64,000 bases of DNA from Poecilobothrus nobilitatus (lineage: Eukaryota; Arthropoda; Insecta; Diptera; Dolichopodidae): positions 85,160,670 to 85,224,669 of the forward strand of contig OX352773.1 in NCBI GenBank assembly GCA_947095535.1, given 5' to 3'. Position numbers and translations under genes: made by a program. This document shows positions 1 to 10,870 of this stretch, one piece after another; the stretch's first letter is position 1; each line of letters begins with the position of its first letter. Below the pieces are notes generated by a model, which saw nothing but the letters and a program-made list of their open reading frames with translations, did no database searches and was not told the DNA's origin.

Positions 1-1679
1 TTGTCTAAATTTATTTAAAAATATAACAAATAAAATGGGAACGAAACTTTTGCACTTCGAAATCTGGTAAACTTCCAAAAAAATTAAATACATACTGTTA
101 AATTAAAAAATATAATTACTTTAAAACTTCAGATATAAAATTTTTAAATGTCAAAAAAAAAAAAAATGAAAGGTAATTCGGTGTATGAAGGTAGTCTAAA
201 ATTTCATTTTGCTGTTATTTTCGTTCAATAAATTTTTAGCACTACTAAAAACGATTGCACTGATATAGTATGAACTATATGAAATTTTATGATTTAATTT
301 TATAATTTAATTTTTGAACTTTTAAAATATATAGGCTCCATAATTTTTTCGTTTGTTCGTTTAAAATAATCATAAAATTCAATTTTTATTTAGAAAAAAG
401 TTGAACTGTTTCAAAATCCAAAAATGAAAAAAATTCAAAAACTCATCAATCCTATGGGATTATTTTATATATTTCTAGAGTAGGCCAATTACGTGATATA
501 ATTTATGTATAACTTTTCATCTAAATATAATATGTATTGTGTTTACTTATATTTTAATTTTCCTTTTTTATTCATTTTATTGAACTCAGCTGTGCTGTTC
601 TGTTACAAGGTCGCGCTTCAAACATTTGTCTGTATGTTTTTAAATAGTTTTTATTTTTTTTTTACTCTAAGTTTTCAATGCTAAGAAAAAGTTTAGAAGT
701 TTTGTGAAAAATAGAAAAAGCTTTTTACTTATTCGTTCCTATTTTAAATCATTATTTATTCAGTATTATAAGATATGGTTGTTTTTTGCATTTAAATAGA
801 ATGATGCCTTTTAAAATTCATGAATTGTTTTAACATTGTCTTCAGGTTTTCCTCACAGCGGTTATAAATCTATTCAGTATAAAATTTCTTTCTAGATTGA
901 TGTCTTAGATCGTTTAAAGAAAGTTTATACCATACTTTTTTCTATTCTTCTATAAGAAATAATTTGAAAAAATAAAAATTAATATCAAAAATATGATTGT
1001 AGTGATAAAAATTACAATGTAATGTACACACTGAAAGTACTATGCTCTGAAATATTCTGTGCAATATCTTATAATACAATACAACCATTTGTGAAAAATA
1101 CGTAATATTACCGTCATACTTCATTCTAGTTTTTATTTTTGCAGATGAGAGCAACTTTAATTCGTTTTTAATAGAAATGATAAGAAAAGGTTGAAGTTTT
1201 TTTTCGAAAACAAATGAAAATTGTGTTGAAAACTAAAAAAAAGCAAAAAAATGAAGTGAAAATATGATAGGAATGTTTATATTATTAGAGGATATTAATC
1301 AAAATAAAAGATATGAAATAAAAATAAACAGAACCGCATGATAAGAATGATGAAAAGGATGTATTGGTTTAAAAATGTGTATTTTTTTCTATCTTTCTGT
1401 CATTTTTAAGATGTTTAAACTCTTGATGCCAAGTTTTTTGTGTTTTATAAGTAAAATTTTTTTGCTTAGTAGAAAATATCTAGAGGCAATAAAATTTATT
1501 TTGAAATCTAAACAAACCGATTAATTTTTAGAACTGAAAAAACTTCAGACTTATACTTTTCTATAGAAGACCATTTATTTTAGAATATGAAAAATTAAAC
1601 ATTGACTTTATCATTAATATCCTTTTATGTTCGTTATTAAGTACACAAGATATCTGAAAAAAGCAAAATTACTGGAATT
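1..1679. other. A+T-rich intergenic DNA, no gene seen
   Basis: Simple A/T-rich sequence with many homopolymer runs. I see no long reading frame with family motifs on either strand and no clear repeat boundary. The short frames here look like chance openings. Confidence 0.5.
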
Positions 1680-1689
1680 TGCTGTGATA

Positions 1690-1995
1690 AACTATCTAGT
1701 TTTGTCATAAAAACTTCTATGAATTTTGGTTGGTTCGGAGCAACGGGTACGAGTAGCTGTTATAAACCCGAAAATTTACCTAAATATATCTGGATACTTC
1801 ATTAATTCAGACATCTGAAATTTTGTAAAAAATGATTAAGTTTTATCGCAATAACTCCTGTGAAATTTGGTTTGTTTGAGACAAAAGGTTCAAAAAGACG
1901 ATGTACAACTCGCAAAATTTACATCTTAAATTTTCTAAAAGGTGATTAAATTTTATAAGAAAGAACGTTCCTGCACGAAACATACATAACACTAA
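1690..1995 (-). repeat. Modular repeat B, minus-orientation copy
   Basis: About two degenerate modules, each containing a stretch like gtagctgttataaacccg, then an A/T spacer, then a stretch like ctgaaattttgtaaaaaatg. Read as the complement these match the modules at 7407-7590 and 44440-44990, which carry agaagttgtatggcagctgc and acaaaatttcagatacctag. The short frame at 1843-2079 is only a read-through of this repeat. Confidence 0.6.
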
Positions 1996-2234
1996 CCCTA
2001 AATTCTGGTTATATCCCCGCCGAAGCCTTTTTGTACTTAGACAAATACAAATATATTCAAAACGAAAACAAAGTGTCAATGTTATATCACTACAATAGAA
2101 GAGTCACAAACAAAAAAATTTAGCAAAGCCTCAATACTTTAAACATTAACAATTTAATGTACAGTACAAACTTATCAAACAAATATTTTAGTTCGAACAT
2201 CAATAAAAATATCTACTGGTGGTTGAATACACCA

Positions 2235-2412
2235 TAAAAAAAAAAGGAAGAAGAATATAGTTGCCTTTGTCAACTCTCAGATACCCGTACGAACCGTCAG
2301 TACGTTCATAGTCTTCTTAACCTTCCACATAATGATTATCAGCCAAAACTTTTCAAAATATGATGTAGTACCATTTAATACTAAGCGGCAAATGTATAAT
2401 AATTTAAACTAT
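2235..2412 (-). repeat. Interspersed repeat A, minus-orientation copy
   Basis: The complement matches the right-hand parts of the copies ending near 31500 and 41240: an ordered series of gccgcttagtattaaa, ttatgtggaaggtta, cgtacgggtatct and gagttgacaaaggcaac. The copy ends in an A/G-rich run. It is non-coding, and three copies in this window mark a genomic repeat family. Confidence 0.75.
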
Positions 2413-2435
2413 ACGTATTATATAGCATTATTGGA

Positions 2436-2640
2436 TTAAATGAAACCATTTTTAGACTCAATGAAACGATTTGCGAAATGTATAAAACTATTTGCGATTC
2501 AAATGAAACCTTTTGCGAATTAAATGAAACCTTTTGCAAATGGATAGAAACTTTTTGCGAGAGGAAGGAAACTTTTTTTTATTAAAATGAAAATATTTTT
2601 TTTTTTGAATAAAACTTTTTTCGAATAAAATGAAACTTTA
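2436..2640. repeat. Degenerate short tandem repeat (about 23-27 bp)
   Basis: About eight imperfect units built on aaatgaaaccttttgcgaat, drifting to pure A/T-rich versions at the right end. No coding potential is seen. The tract abuts repeat A on its left. Confidence 0.6.
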
Positions 2641-4749
2641 AAATTTGTTTACATAGTATCAAATAAATTTAAATTTTTATAACAAAAATAAAAAAAAACA
2701 AAAATCTATAATTGACAGTACTTAAAACAAGTTTCAAAAAAACTACATATAAATAATAATGCAAGGTGTTATTGAAAAAGTAAACTGATCAGAAGTAAAA
2801 TTAATTAAAATTAAAAATTAATTACTACATATTTTTATTATGTGGCCGCAAATAATATTTGCAGAGAGACATATAGAATATTGTATGTGAATTATAATAG
2901 ACCTCTCCTACCCAACTAACAATTTTGAAATTTATAAGTATGATATAAGAGTAGAATATTTTCTTATTAGACACTTATTTTACTCTTCTGGCGAAGGTTT
3001 TGGTCATATAAGAGTGATATAAGTATGATATGAGTTGTAAATAAGACTAATATAAGAACGTTATATATATAGTCTTATAAGAACCTTGTCCAAGAGTGAA
3101 ATAAAAATGATCTTAGAGGCGTCTTTCACAAGAGTACTATAAAACTTTTTCATCTTCGTCTTACAAGATCCTTGCCCAAGAGTGAAATGAATGAATTATT
3201 TCTTCTTCTTATATTTTAAAATTCTCTTGAAAATAATTTTAAGGCAGGAAAGAGATAAAACTATATGATAAAATGTAGTGTTGCTTTTATTTATGTATTT
3301 GCAAGTAGAGAATTAAGTACATATATTAATAATTATAACAAAATATAATAATATAGCAAATAAGAGATTAAAAAATAAATGACTAATTAACATAAAATTT
3401 TAATGCGAGATTAAATATTTCGGTTAACATTAAAAATTGCCTCGTATTTTTTAATGGGCCTTCGAAAATCTTCAAAACAAAACATAATGTTTAATTTTTA
3501 AAACTATTAAGATTTAAGAATTTCTCATTTTCTGTAATAAGAGTTCATTTAAAATGATAAAAAAGTTTAAAAACCAGAAGTCTTCTTAAAATTCTTTACT
3601 AATTTTTTTAAATACGACCCAATTTTAAAAAAAAAAATTTCATAAAATTTTATATCCCAAAAAGGCTGCTTATTATCGATATTAAAAATCCAGAAAATAT
3701 GGCGACTATGTTGTAATATTTCTAAGATTGTTGTAAGTAGATAGTAAGAAGCTTTTTATAAAAATTGTCAGAGCAGGCTGAGATAAACCTTTAGCCATTT
3801 AAGAAGGTAAAACGAACTTAAATGAAATAAGAAGATTCTTGCATTATTAAAAAACTAATTTCGTACCTATACATAAATCAATTTAGCTATTATAATAGGT
3901 AGTATATATTTACTTTTATCTATAGATAATTATTTTTATATGCACAAACATGTAGGATTTAGAAAGTTAGAATCAAAAATGTTTTTTTTTTATTTTTAAA
4001 AATCTTCAATAACAATATTATACATAACAATATTTTCAGTGAATATTATGATGATTCATGAATATTTTCTTTTTATTTTTTGCTTATCTATTAATACAAT
4101 ATACATTTAGTTCTACATAATTTATAAGTATAGATATTTGATATATAAAGTGTAAAAGAATTTTATGTGGAAAGGAATTTTTATGGCTAAAAAAAAAAAA
4201 TTAGGAGGAAAGAATAGGCTTATATTTCGCCAAAAATGGTATGAGTATTGCGAACACTTTAATTTTAAAAAACAATTTTGACAATTATGAATTTATATAT
4301 TATTAGACTACTAATAATATTTTCTATAAGTTCATAATTTGTTAAATTATGATATTTGCCATTTACATATATGTACCTATATTGGCTCACAAAAATCTAA
4401 TTTTCTTCCTAATCTTAAGTATACTACGAGAATTAATTGCAGATATTATTTATAGTACATCGTGACCGTGTCAATTCTGAGATATCCGTACGAAATAATA
4501 TCATACAACAGTAATACGATCTATAGTATAAAGATATAACAAAATATAACAAAAGTATAAGAAAAAGGGATAACGGAATGAATGCCAGACTTTTTTTCTA
4601 CACATAAAATAAATAAATTAACAAAAATGAAGAAATAGCCTTAAAACTCAATCAATTAATATTACAAGAAACGGTGCCATAGTAGAATCAATTATGAAAT
4701 TTTTATATTTGTCCGGCACTGCTTTGTAATATATACATAAGTTTACAAT

Positions 4750-4997
4750 AAGGCAATTTGTCTTACAGCATTCTTAATTCACTTCTATACAAGTTTTAGT
4801 AAGAATTTGACTTACTGCATTTTTATTTCACTCTTATAAAAGTGTTCGTAAGAATTTGCCTTATTGCATTCTTATTTCACTCTTATAAAAGTGTTAGTAA
4901 GAATTTGCCTTACTACAATCTTATTTCACTCTTGTAAAAATCATAGTAAGAATTTGGCTTACTGTATTCTTATTTCATTCTATATAAGATAAGATTG
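4750..4997. repeat. 49-bp tandem repeat, five units
   Basis: Consecutive units begin near 4750, 4801, 4850, 4899 and 4948, a period of 49 (first step 51). Each contains gtaagaatttgccttactgc followed by ttcttatttcactcttataa. The array sits inside the transposon 2909-6707 and uses the same vocabulary as its arms, so it is probably a block of subterminal repeats, possibly transposase-binding sites. There are no unique spacers, so it is not a CRISPR. Confidence 0.85.
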
Positions 4998-5409
4998 GTG
5001 TGATTCTTATTTTATTTTATTAAATTGTTTTCTTATTTTATTGTTACGATTGAATACTGCTTAAAAAGTTTCTATGACTAAAAATAATAAAAATGATGAA
5101 TTACTTATATTAATATGTATTTATATTTTATTTCGATAAGATAGTAAGAAATGACATACAATTAAATGATTAAAGAAAAGTTATTTGTTTAGAAAACAAC
5201 ATATTTTCATTCTTCTATAAAGGAATTATACTATACAGTAAAATTTTATTTATCAAGCGTATGCACTAGTGGTATAAATACAGTCGTTGTTTTATTATAT
5301 GTAATTGCTATCATTGATATTTAGAAAGTAATTGTAGTAATTGACATTTAGAAAGGAATACAGAAATATTTTGTATGTCATTTGCCCTCCATTTGGCTCG
5401 CTTATTAAA

Positions 5410-5995
5410 TATTCCGTCTCTCCATCAAAATAAGCATCTATGATTATTCAACATGTAATTCATTTTCTATTTTACGTAATAGGTACCAAGATAGGTATAT
5501 CAAATGTAAAGGATCACTAACAGGAAAGTCTTCTACCATATTAATAGATAGCTGTTCTAATGGCAATGTGCATTTGTGGTGAAGATCAGAAATCTGGGAA
5601 AATTTGAGTAATAAATATCACATAATTAATTAGTTCAAATTGATAATTTAATTCTAAGTTACAAAAGATACATATAAAATACCTTAGCACGAAAATGAAC
5701 ATCAGTTCTTTTTGGACATCCAGCTCGGGGAAAAATGTTTGTTCTTGATAAATAAGAATATTCGCCTACTGTTGTACATTTAAGACATCCATTCTGGCTT
5801 ATAATTGTAATTATAATTTGCGGTAGGTACCTTTCAAAAATAAAGAATATATTGGGCACCAAATTATTGCGGTTGAATTTTTATCATACCCCTAATAAAC
5901 GCTCTTGCAGACGAATCGCATATAAAAGCCCCAAAGCATAAATGGCCATTTAAATATACTCCATTATTAATTCCAGTTTTTAGCTCTTATGAAGA
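5410..5995 (-). pseudogene. Decayed cut-and-paste transposase with introns
   Basis: Minus-strand frames give three blocks in order: NGHLCFGAFICDSSARAFIR (upper coordinates), then NGCLKCTTVGEYSYLSRTNI continuing to FPRAGCPKRTDVHFRAK, then ISDLHHKCTLPLEQLSINMV continuing to EDFPVSDPLHL. From memory this order (CDxPARAF, CxKC, SRTxFPR, RTDxxFRxK, HHKxxSPL, DMVxDFPVxDxLHL) is typical of large transposase-like proteins common in insect genomes. The second and third blocks join cleanly across an 89-bp GT-AG intron at 5594-5682; another likely intron lies at about 5770-5890 (donor gtatga, acceptor gccag). Downstream it degenerates, so only a central fragment is recognisable. It is the only coding relic inside 2909-6707 and gives that element its orientation. 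Family membership is inferred; the superfamily is uncertain. Confidence 0.7.
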
Positions 5996-7010
5996 TAATC
6001 ATTTAAAGCCATCAATATTTATATTTAATGAGATATTCCATCATTCAATTATATTCCTTCATTACGATATCTTAATAATATTTCCAATCGATTCTTTTTC
6101 TCAAGAAAATATTACTGATTTGTGAATAAATTTCCTTACGATTTCTGCTGAAAGATTCACTTTGTTTTATTTTGTTCCACTGATGAAAAGCTATTTTCAA
6201 TTTACTATACTTACTCTTATTACTCTTACAAATTAATTATTAATTGTGACTTATAAATTGATTTTAAATTTCGCACTTATAAGATACTTGTAACAGACTA
6301 ACATAAGGCTTCAAAACATAATTTATCTTATAGTCTTCTTGAACAAGAATTACAATTTTATCTATAAATCTTACAGTACACTTTCTCCAGAGAAGGTCCT
6401 ATATAGCTCTTATAAGAATGAATTTAAGAGTTTTGTAAGAGTATATTACTCTTGGCTAAGAAAACTTTACTAAAAAAGTTAATAAGGGTAAAATAAGACT
6501 TTTATAAGAATAGCACTTACAACAGAGTTGCTCAAGATGAAAAAATTAGTTATAAGAAAGAAAATATTGTTTTTAAACTACGTCTCTTATGGAAGTATGT
6601 TATAAGTTTATAATAAGGATCAATCTTAAAAAAGGGTGTTATAAGATCCTTCTAAGAGTTAAAGATTCTTATAAGCCCCATTTATAAGACAAAATGTTCC
6701 TTGGGTATCCAAATATTATTTACTGATAAAATATACTGATAAAATTTTTTTTTTAATTTGTTCATTGTTTTTAGTTTTAAAAAATGCAAGTTTACTTCTA
6801 ATGGCTAATCATAACAAGTGTATTAAATTATTATAAGCATATCTTTTGTCTTTATTTTGTGAAGGTTACATATAGGTTATTCAGGTCCAATTACATAATA
6901 GACAATGCATTTACAATGCAATTAATATAAAATATTCATATTAATAACCCATTTAATATAATTTCGATTAATAATTTAGAATTGTTTTTTAATTAAATTA
7001 AATATTAAAA

Positions 7011-7407
7011 TGAGTGACGAAGATTTCAGTTCGGGGAGTTCAGACTACGAAAACGTGGTCTGAACGAAAACGTGGTGGAAACCGTACGAAAAAGTTAACT
7101 ACTGACATACTTCAATGCATTTAAACGATAGTAAACGAGATTCGAGCATTACTCTTAAAATTTTGAAGAAAAAATTGTATGAAGAAAAAAATATAGTGAT
7201 TTCAATGTCAACAATTGTTAGCGGTTTAAGAGAAATGAAAATAACACTCAAATTGGCTTCAGCTGAACTAGATAGGATGAACAACGAAAGAACACTAGAA
7301 TTAAGACAAAGATATGCAGTAGAATTTATTCAGTGGGTACCACAAAAAAAGAGAAAAATTAATTTTTATAGATGAATGCTGTTTTAATCTTCATCTTCGT
7401 AGATCAC
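7011..7407 (+). pseudogene. Tc1/mariner-type transposase fragment
   Basis: A start with MSDEDFSSGSSDYENVV is followed, after frame changes near 7060 and 7108, by an 86-residue frame (7115-7375) containing SAELDRMNNERTLELRQRY and, one frameshift later, KLIFIDECCFNLHLRRSQ. The last block is the first catalytic aspartate region (FIDEC.FNLHLRRS) of IS630/Tc1/mariner DDE transposases; the preceding block is the usual linker after the helix-turn-helix domain. About 130 residues survive against roughly 340 for the family; the other catalytic acids are missing. The frame runs straight into modular repeat B at about 7407, so the 3' part was lost at that junction. At least three frame lesions make it inactive. 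Confidence 0.8.
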
Positions 7408-7590
7408 AAGCAAACTTGATCACCCTTTACAAAATTTCAGATACCTAGCTTGAATAGATACTGAGTTATTTCCATTTAAAGAAAGAAGTTGTAGGGCAGC
7501 TACTCGAACCCGGCGGACGAAAATACAGGATTTAAATAGCAAAACTAACAATTTTGTAAAAATGACGTAAAAAAATTGCATCCTCCTAGC
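7407..7590 (+). repeat. Modular repeat B, plus copy
   Basis: Contains acaaaatttcagatacctag, then agaaagaagttgtagggcag, then ctcgaacccggcggac and aaaactaacaattttg in the same order as the better preserved modules at 44725-44990. It begins exactly where the Tc1-like coding relic stops. Confidence 0.75.
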
Positions 7591-7805
7591 TTAATTTTTG
7601 TACGCCCGGACGTACATGGCTTAATTGACTCAGAATTCGAATCTCAGCCGATCCATACCTTTGACACTATATCTATCTCGACTCGTTTAAGGTTTGCATT
7701 ATAATATATTCTATATTTACACTATATTTGTTAACAAAAGGGATTTGTTAAAAAAAAAATTCTCAGAAATTTTTCTTACAGTTACATGTATATTTCCTTG
7801 CTCTT

Positions 7806-7882
7806 GCTACCTCTAAAGGATTTAAACTCATACTTCCCCGGTCAATAAACCATATGTTTAACCACTAGACCATCGAGGCCCC
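7806..7882 (-). ncRNA. tRNA-like block 1 (degenerate)
   Basis: The complement begins ggggcctcgatggtctagtg with a recognisable A-box-like part, but the B-box position reads gagtttaaatcc, so the internal promoter is damaged. It aligns end to end with the other four blocks. Confidence 0.5.
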
Positions 7883-8102
7883 ACCCCCTTGAAATACAGC
7901 AAATTTATGTATATATTTATATTAATATTACAAATCGCATAGGATATTGTAATATTACAAAACCATCAGCTGCTAAGTCCATTACAGGTCGAATACTATT
8001 ATTAAATTATACACTAATATTAGATATTTTGTTTATATTATATATTATATATTTACAATATTATTGGTAGCAAGGGTTATTTGTTTTCAATTAATAAAGT
8101 TT

Positions 8103-8177
8103 GCTACCTAAGCAGAATTTGAACCCGCACTCCCTCGGTTAATAAGGCACGTGCTTAACCACTAGGCTACCGGCCCC
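8103..8177 (-). ncRNA. tRNA-like block 2
   Basis: The complement starts ggggccggtagcctagtggt. It has an A-box match tagcctagtgg and a B-box-like ggttcaaattc near the 3' end, spaced as in a tRNA. A convincing acceptor stem with 3' partner is not evident, so it is called tRNA-like rather than a tRNA gene. Confidence 0.6.
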
Positions 8178-8373
8178 TATATCAATATTATTTATTTATT
8201 TATATTAATATAACAAATCGCATAGGATATTGTAATATTACAAAACCATTGGCTACTAAGGCCATTAAAGGTCGAATACTATTATTAAACTATACACTGA
8301 TATTATTTATTTTGTATTATATCTTTACACAATATTTGGTAGGAAGGGAGATTTGTTTTAAATTAATAAAGCT

Positions 8374-8451
8374 TGCTACCTGTGCAGGATTTGAACCCGC
8401 ATCCCCTCGGTTTATAAATCATATGCTTCACCACTAGGGCACCGAGACACC
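8374..8451 (-). ncRNA. tRNA-like block 3
   Basis: The complement contains a changed A box (tgccctagtgg) and an intact B box, ggttcaaatcc. The arrangement matches block 2. Confidence 0.6.
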
Positions 8452-8667
8452 TATATCAATATTATTTATTTATTTATTTATATTAATATTACAAATCGTA
8501 TGAGATATTGTAATATTACAAAACCATCGGCAGCTAAGGCCGTTACAGGTCGAATACTATTATTAAATTATACACTAATATTAGATATTTTGTTTATATG
8601 TATTATATTTTATATATTTACACTATATTTGGTAGCAAGGAGGATTTGTTTTCAATTAATAAAACTT

Positions 8668-8744
8668 GCTATCTGTGCAGGATTTGAACCCGCGCTCCTT
8701 CGGTTAATACGCCACACGCCTACCCACTAGGCTACCGAAGCCCT
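8668..8744 (-). ncRNA. tRNA-like block 4
   Basis: The complement contains tagcctagtgggtagg (A box) and ggttcaaatcc (B box). The body between them is closer to block 5 than to blocks 2-3 (both carry gccacac in the plus strand). Confidence 0.6.
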
Positions 8745-8942
8745 CCATAATTTTTATTTATATATTTATATTAATATTACATATATAAATGTAATGCACT
8801 ATTAATGAACCATCGGCTAGCAAGGCCATTATAGGTTTTTATACTATTATTAAATTATATACTAATGTTATTTATTTTGTTTATATTATATACTATATAT
8901 TTACATTCGTCATAAGGGGGGCATGTAAAGAAAAAAATACTT

Positions 8943-9019
8943 ACGACCTGTGCAGGGATCGAACCCACACCCCTTCGGGTAAAACGCCACACACCTACTC
9001 ACTAGGCTACCGAAGCCCC
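8943..9019 (-). ncRNA. tRNA-like block 5
   Basis: The complement reads ggggcttcggtagcctagtg at the start and ends with a B box ggttcgatccc that matches the eukaryotic consensus. This is the best preserved internal Pol III promoter of the array. Confidence 0.65.
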
Positions 9020-9192
9020 TTTTATTTATTATTTATTTAAATTAAATTATTCTCTTTAAATAATTGCATACTTTTAGGTGTTCAATTCTTTTTATATAAG
9101 TTTTAAATCGACTTTTAAAAGTTCACATTGATTTTTAGTCGTTAATCTTAAATGTAAAAAAAAAATGTAAAATTTAGTCTCGCCGAACTACT

Positions 9193-9300
9193 ATATGTAC
9201 CCGTACAATAGCATATTAAAATTGCTCTTCCGTTTATAACACCTTTTAACATATGTTTCTAATGTAACGATTGCGTTACTAAATAATGATTGAAATATTT
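9193..9300 (+). repeat. Repeat E 5' fragment (ACCCGTACRA start)
   Basis: Reads tatgtacccgtacaatagca, then attgctcttccgtttataac. This parallels the start of the copy at 38023 (atacccgtacgataggatcg, attactcctccgtttgttac). It is truncated after about 100 bp. Confidence 0.6.
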
Positions 9301-10737
9301 CAGGTTTCCGCAGTATACAATCAAAACGTTCAACTTTTACTTTGTGATCTAACAATTCTATATACATAATTTGGTTTTTGCTCTGGATCTACAAAAATAA
9401 GTTTCTTTATTGTAAGTATATTTTTGTTTAGAAGGTTCGGTTATATAAAATATAAAAATAAAAATGCTTGGTAATCGAAATTTTTTTATTAATTAGCTTT
9501 AAACGATTTTATTTGTTTTTATTTGTAATATATTAAATAATAAGTCATGCGTCTTTTTCTAGTATTCTATGTACTTCGGTTCGGAATAAAAGCAAAAATC
9601 CAAAAAAAAATTCAAATAATTTGAAAAGGAAAAGAAAAATAAATTAAAAATAAAACTTGACACAAATATTCTTGTTTGTTTAGAGTATCTGAAGATAAAA
9701 TTTAGTTGGTATTTTGTATTTTTTTTTTGCTTAAAATTTAAATTTGAAATTTTCTTCCAAAAGTTAATAGAATAAAATCATCTCTTATTCTTATTTTTAC
9801 TCTGAACACATTTTATAAACTATTATAAGGTTATTTGAATTCTTTTTCAGAAAGTAGTTCACCAGTTCTTATTTTCAATTGTTTGTTTTTGAAGTGAAAA
9901 TTAAATTTATTTTAAAATATGTAGAAAATAAATATAGAAAAAAATGGAAGTGGAAGTAAGTTGCAGAAAGGATAAGATAAGATAAACGTGATATGCATTT
10001 GAAATAAATTGATTAAAAATTTCCAATTTATTTATCCACATAATGAGTTTAAAATAATTAGAACTCGTATATAACGACCTTCTAACCTCAAATAAAATTT
10101 GAAGTTGAAAGAAAACTGTCCAGCAAAAAAATATTTTAATTTATAGACAAATCACAAAAGTAGCTTTTTTATACTTTCAATTTCTTACTAAACAAAGTAG
10201 AATGCAAAACTAAAAGTTTTTAAAGCTACATATTTTCCAAACAAAAAAAAAATAAAACCATTTAGAATAGAGTTAGCTTTACCTAATTTTGTATACATTT
10301 TCTTAGAATATTATAATATGTTAGAAAAAATTGTGTAAAATCTAGAAAACGTTCTTCAATTTGAATTTAACCCTATATATTTAAAAAAAAAAAGTACATT
10401 GGTGCGTAAATCAAGGGTGACCAATAATAAAAAATGTTAAGTTTTCTGCCTCGAATAGTTTTTAAACAAAAGAACATAGAGAGAAGAATTTGCTGAGGTA
10501 ACTTATGCTAATTCTTATAGTTATTTTTTCTTTCAAAATATACTATTTAAAAGTATGCGTAGATATGAAGGTATCAAAATTCAACAAAATTTTGCTTTCA
10601 CATAGCGGGAAATTTAAATACTAAAAAAAATTGTATAATTTTCATATTTAACGTTTACGTTTAAAATTTTTAGATTCAGTAAGTATTAAGCAGACCTAAG
10701 ATATACAAAATTAAAAATGCAGCTTTTTCAAAACTTT
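9300..10737. other. A+T-rich DNA, nothing recognised
   Basis: Homopolymer-rich sequence with stops in all frames. No domain, repeat boundary or RNA signature was found. Confidence 0.45.
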
Positions 10738-10870
10738 GCGCAGTTGTAGCTCAGTAATGGGTGGGACTACAAAAACAAAAAACAAATGGTTCTACAACAT
10801 TAATTTTTTTTAAAAACCTAACCTGTAAGTAAATTTGCCTTGGATGGACAGCAAAAACTAATAAACGCAT
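10738..10870 (-). repeat. Fragment of modular repeat D
   Basis: Contains gttgtagctcagtaatgggt followed by gggactacaaaaac, the complement of the conserved tagtcccacccgttacggag module seen at about 30420 and 38395. Confidence 0.65.

Larger units (their letters stand above)
2909..6707 (-). mobile_element. 3.8-kb DNA transposon with long internally repeated arms, 3-bp TSD
   Basis: The left end reads tacccaactaacaattttg and the complement of the right end reads tacccaaggaacattttg, so the termini are inverted repeats. The trinucleotide tcc flanks both ends (2906-2908 and 6708-6710), fitting a 3-bp target duplication. Inside, three zones (about 2930-3240, 4750-4997 and 6270-6690) are built from variants of ttcttataagagt in both orientations, giving foldback-like arms. 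A decayed transposase with introns lies on the minus strand at 5410-5995. A 3-bp duplication fits the CACTA/EnSpm-like group, but the termini do not start CACT, so the superfamily is left open; a TA duplication with CCCAA termini is the alternative reading. A repeat-A-like scrap near 4455-4495 is probably a later insertion. Confidence 0.75.
7700..9022 (-). repeat. Tandem array of five tRNA-like units, period 278-286 bp
   Basis: The landmark aaccatcgg(ctgctaag) starts at 7961, 8244, 8522 and 8808, giving spacings of 283, 278 and 286 bp. Each unit pairs a 75-78-bp tRNA-like block on the minus strand with an A/T-rich spacer containing caaatcgcataggatattg, gtcgaatactattattaaat and aatattagatattttgttta. 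The leftmost unit is only partly present (the spacer starts about 7700) and its tRNA-like block is the most decayed. Tandem rather than dispersed arrangement is unusual for a tRNA-derived sequence and suggests a satellite formed from a SINE or tRNA pseudogene. Open frames at 8249-8437 and 8500-8730 are translations of these repeats, not genes. Confidence 0.85.

Noticed and set aside
4750..4997. CRISPR-like direct repeats
   Set aside because: The 49-bp units are contiguous, without unique spacers, and the host is a eukaryote.
8249..8730. Two plus-strand frames of 62 and 76 residues sharing CAGFEPA-type sequence
   Set aside because: They are translations of the tandem tRNA-like repeat; the shared peptide is the reverse of the B-box region and not a protein family.
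7806..9019. Five true tRNA genes
   Set aside because: A and B boxes are present, but paired acceptor stems and a sensible anticodon arm are not evident, and all are embedded in a satellite unit.
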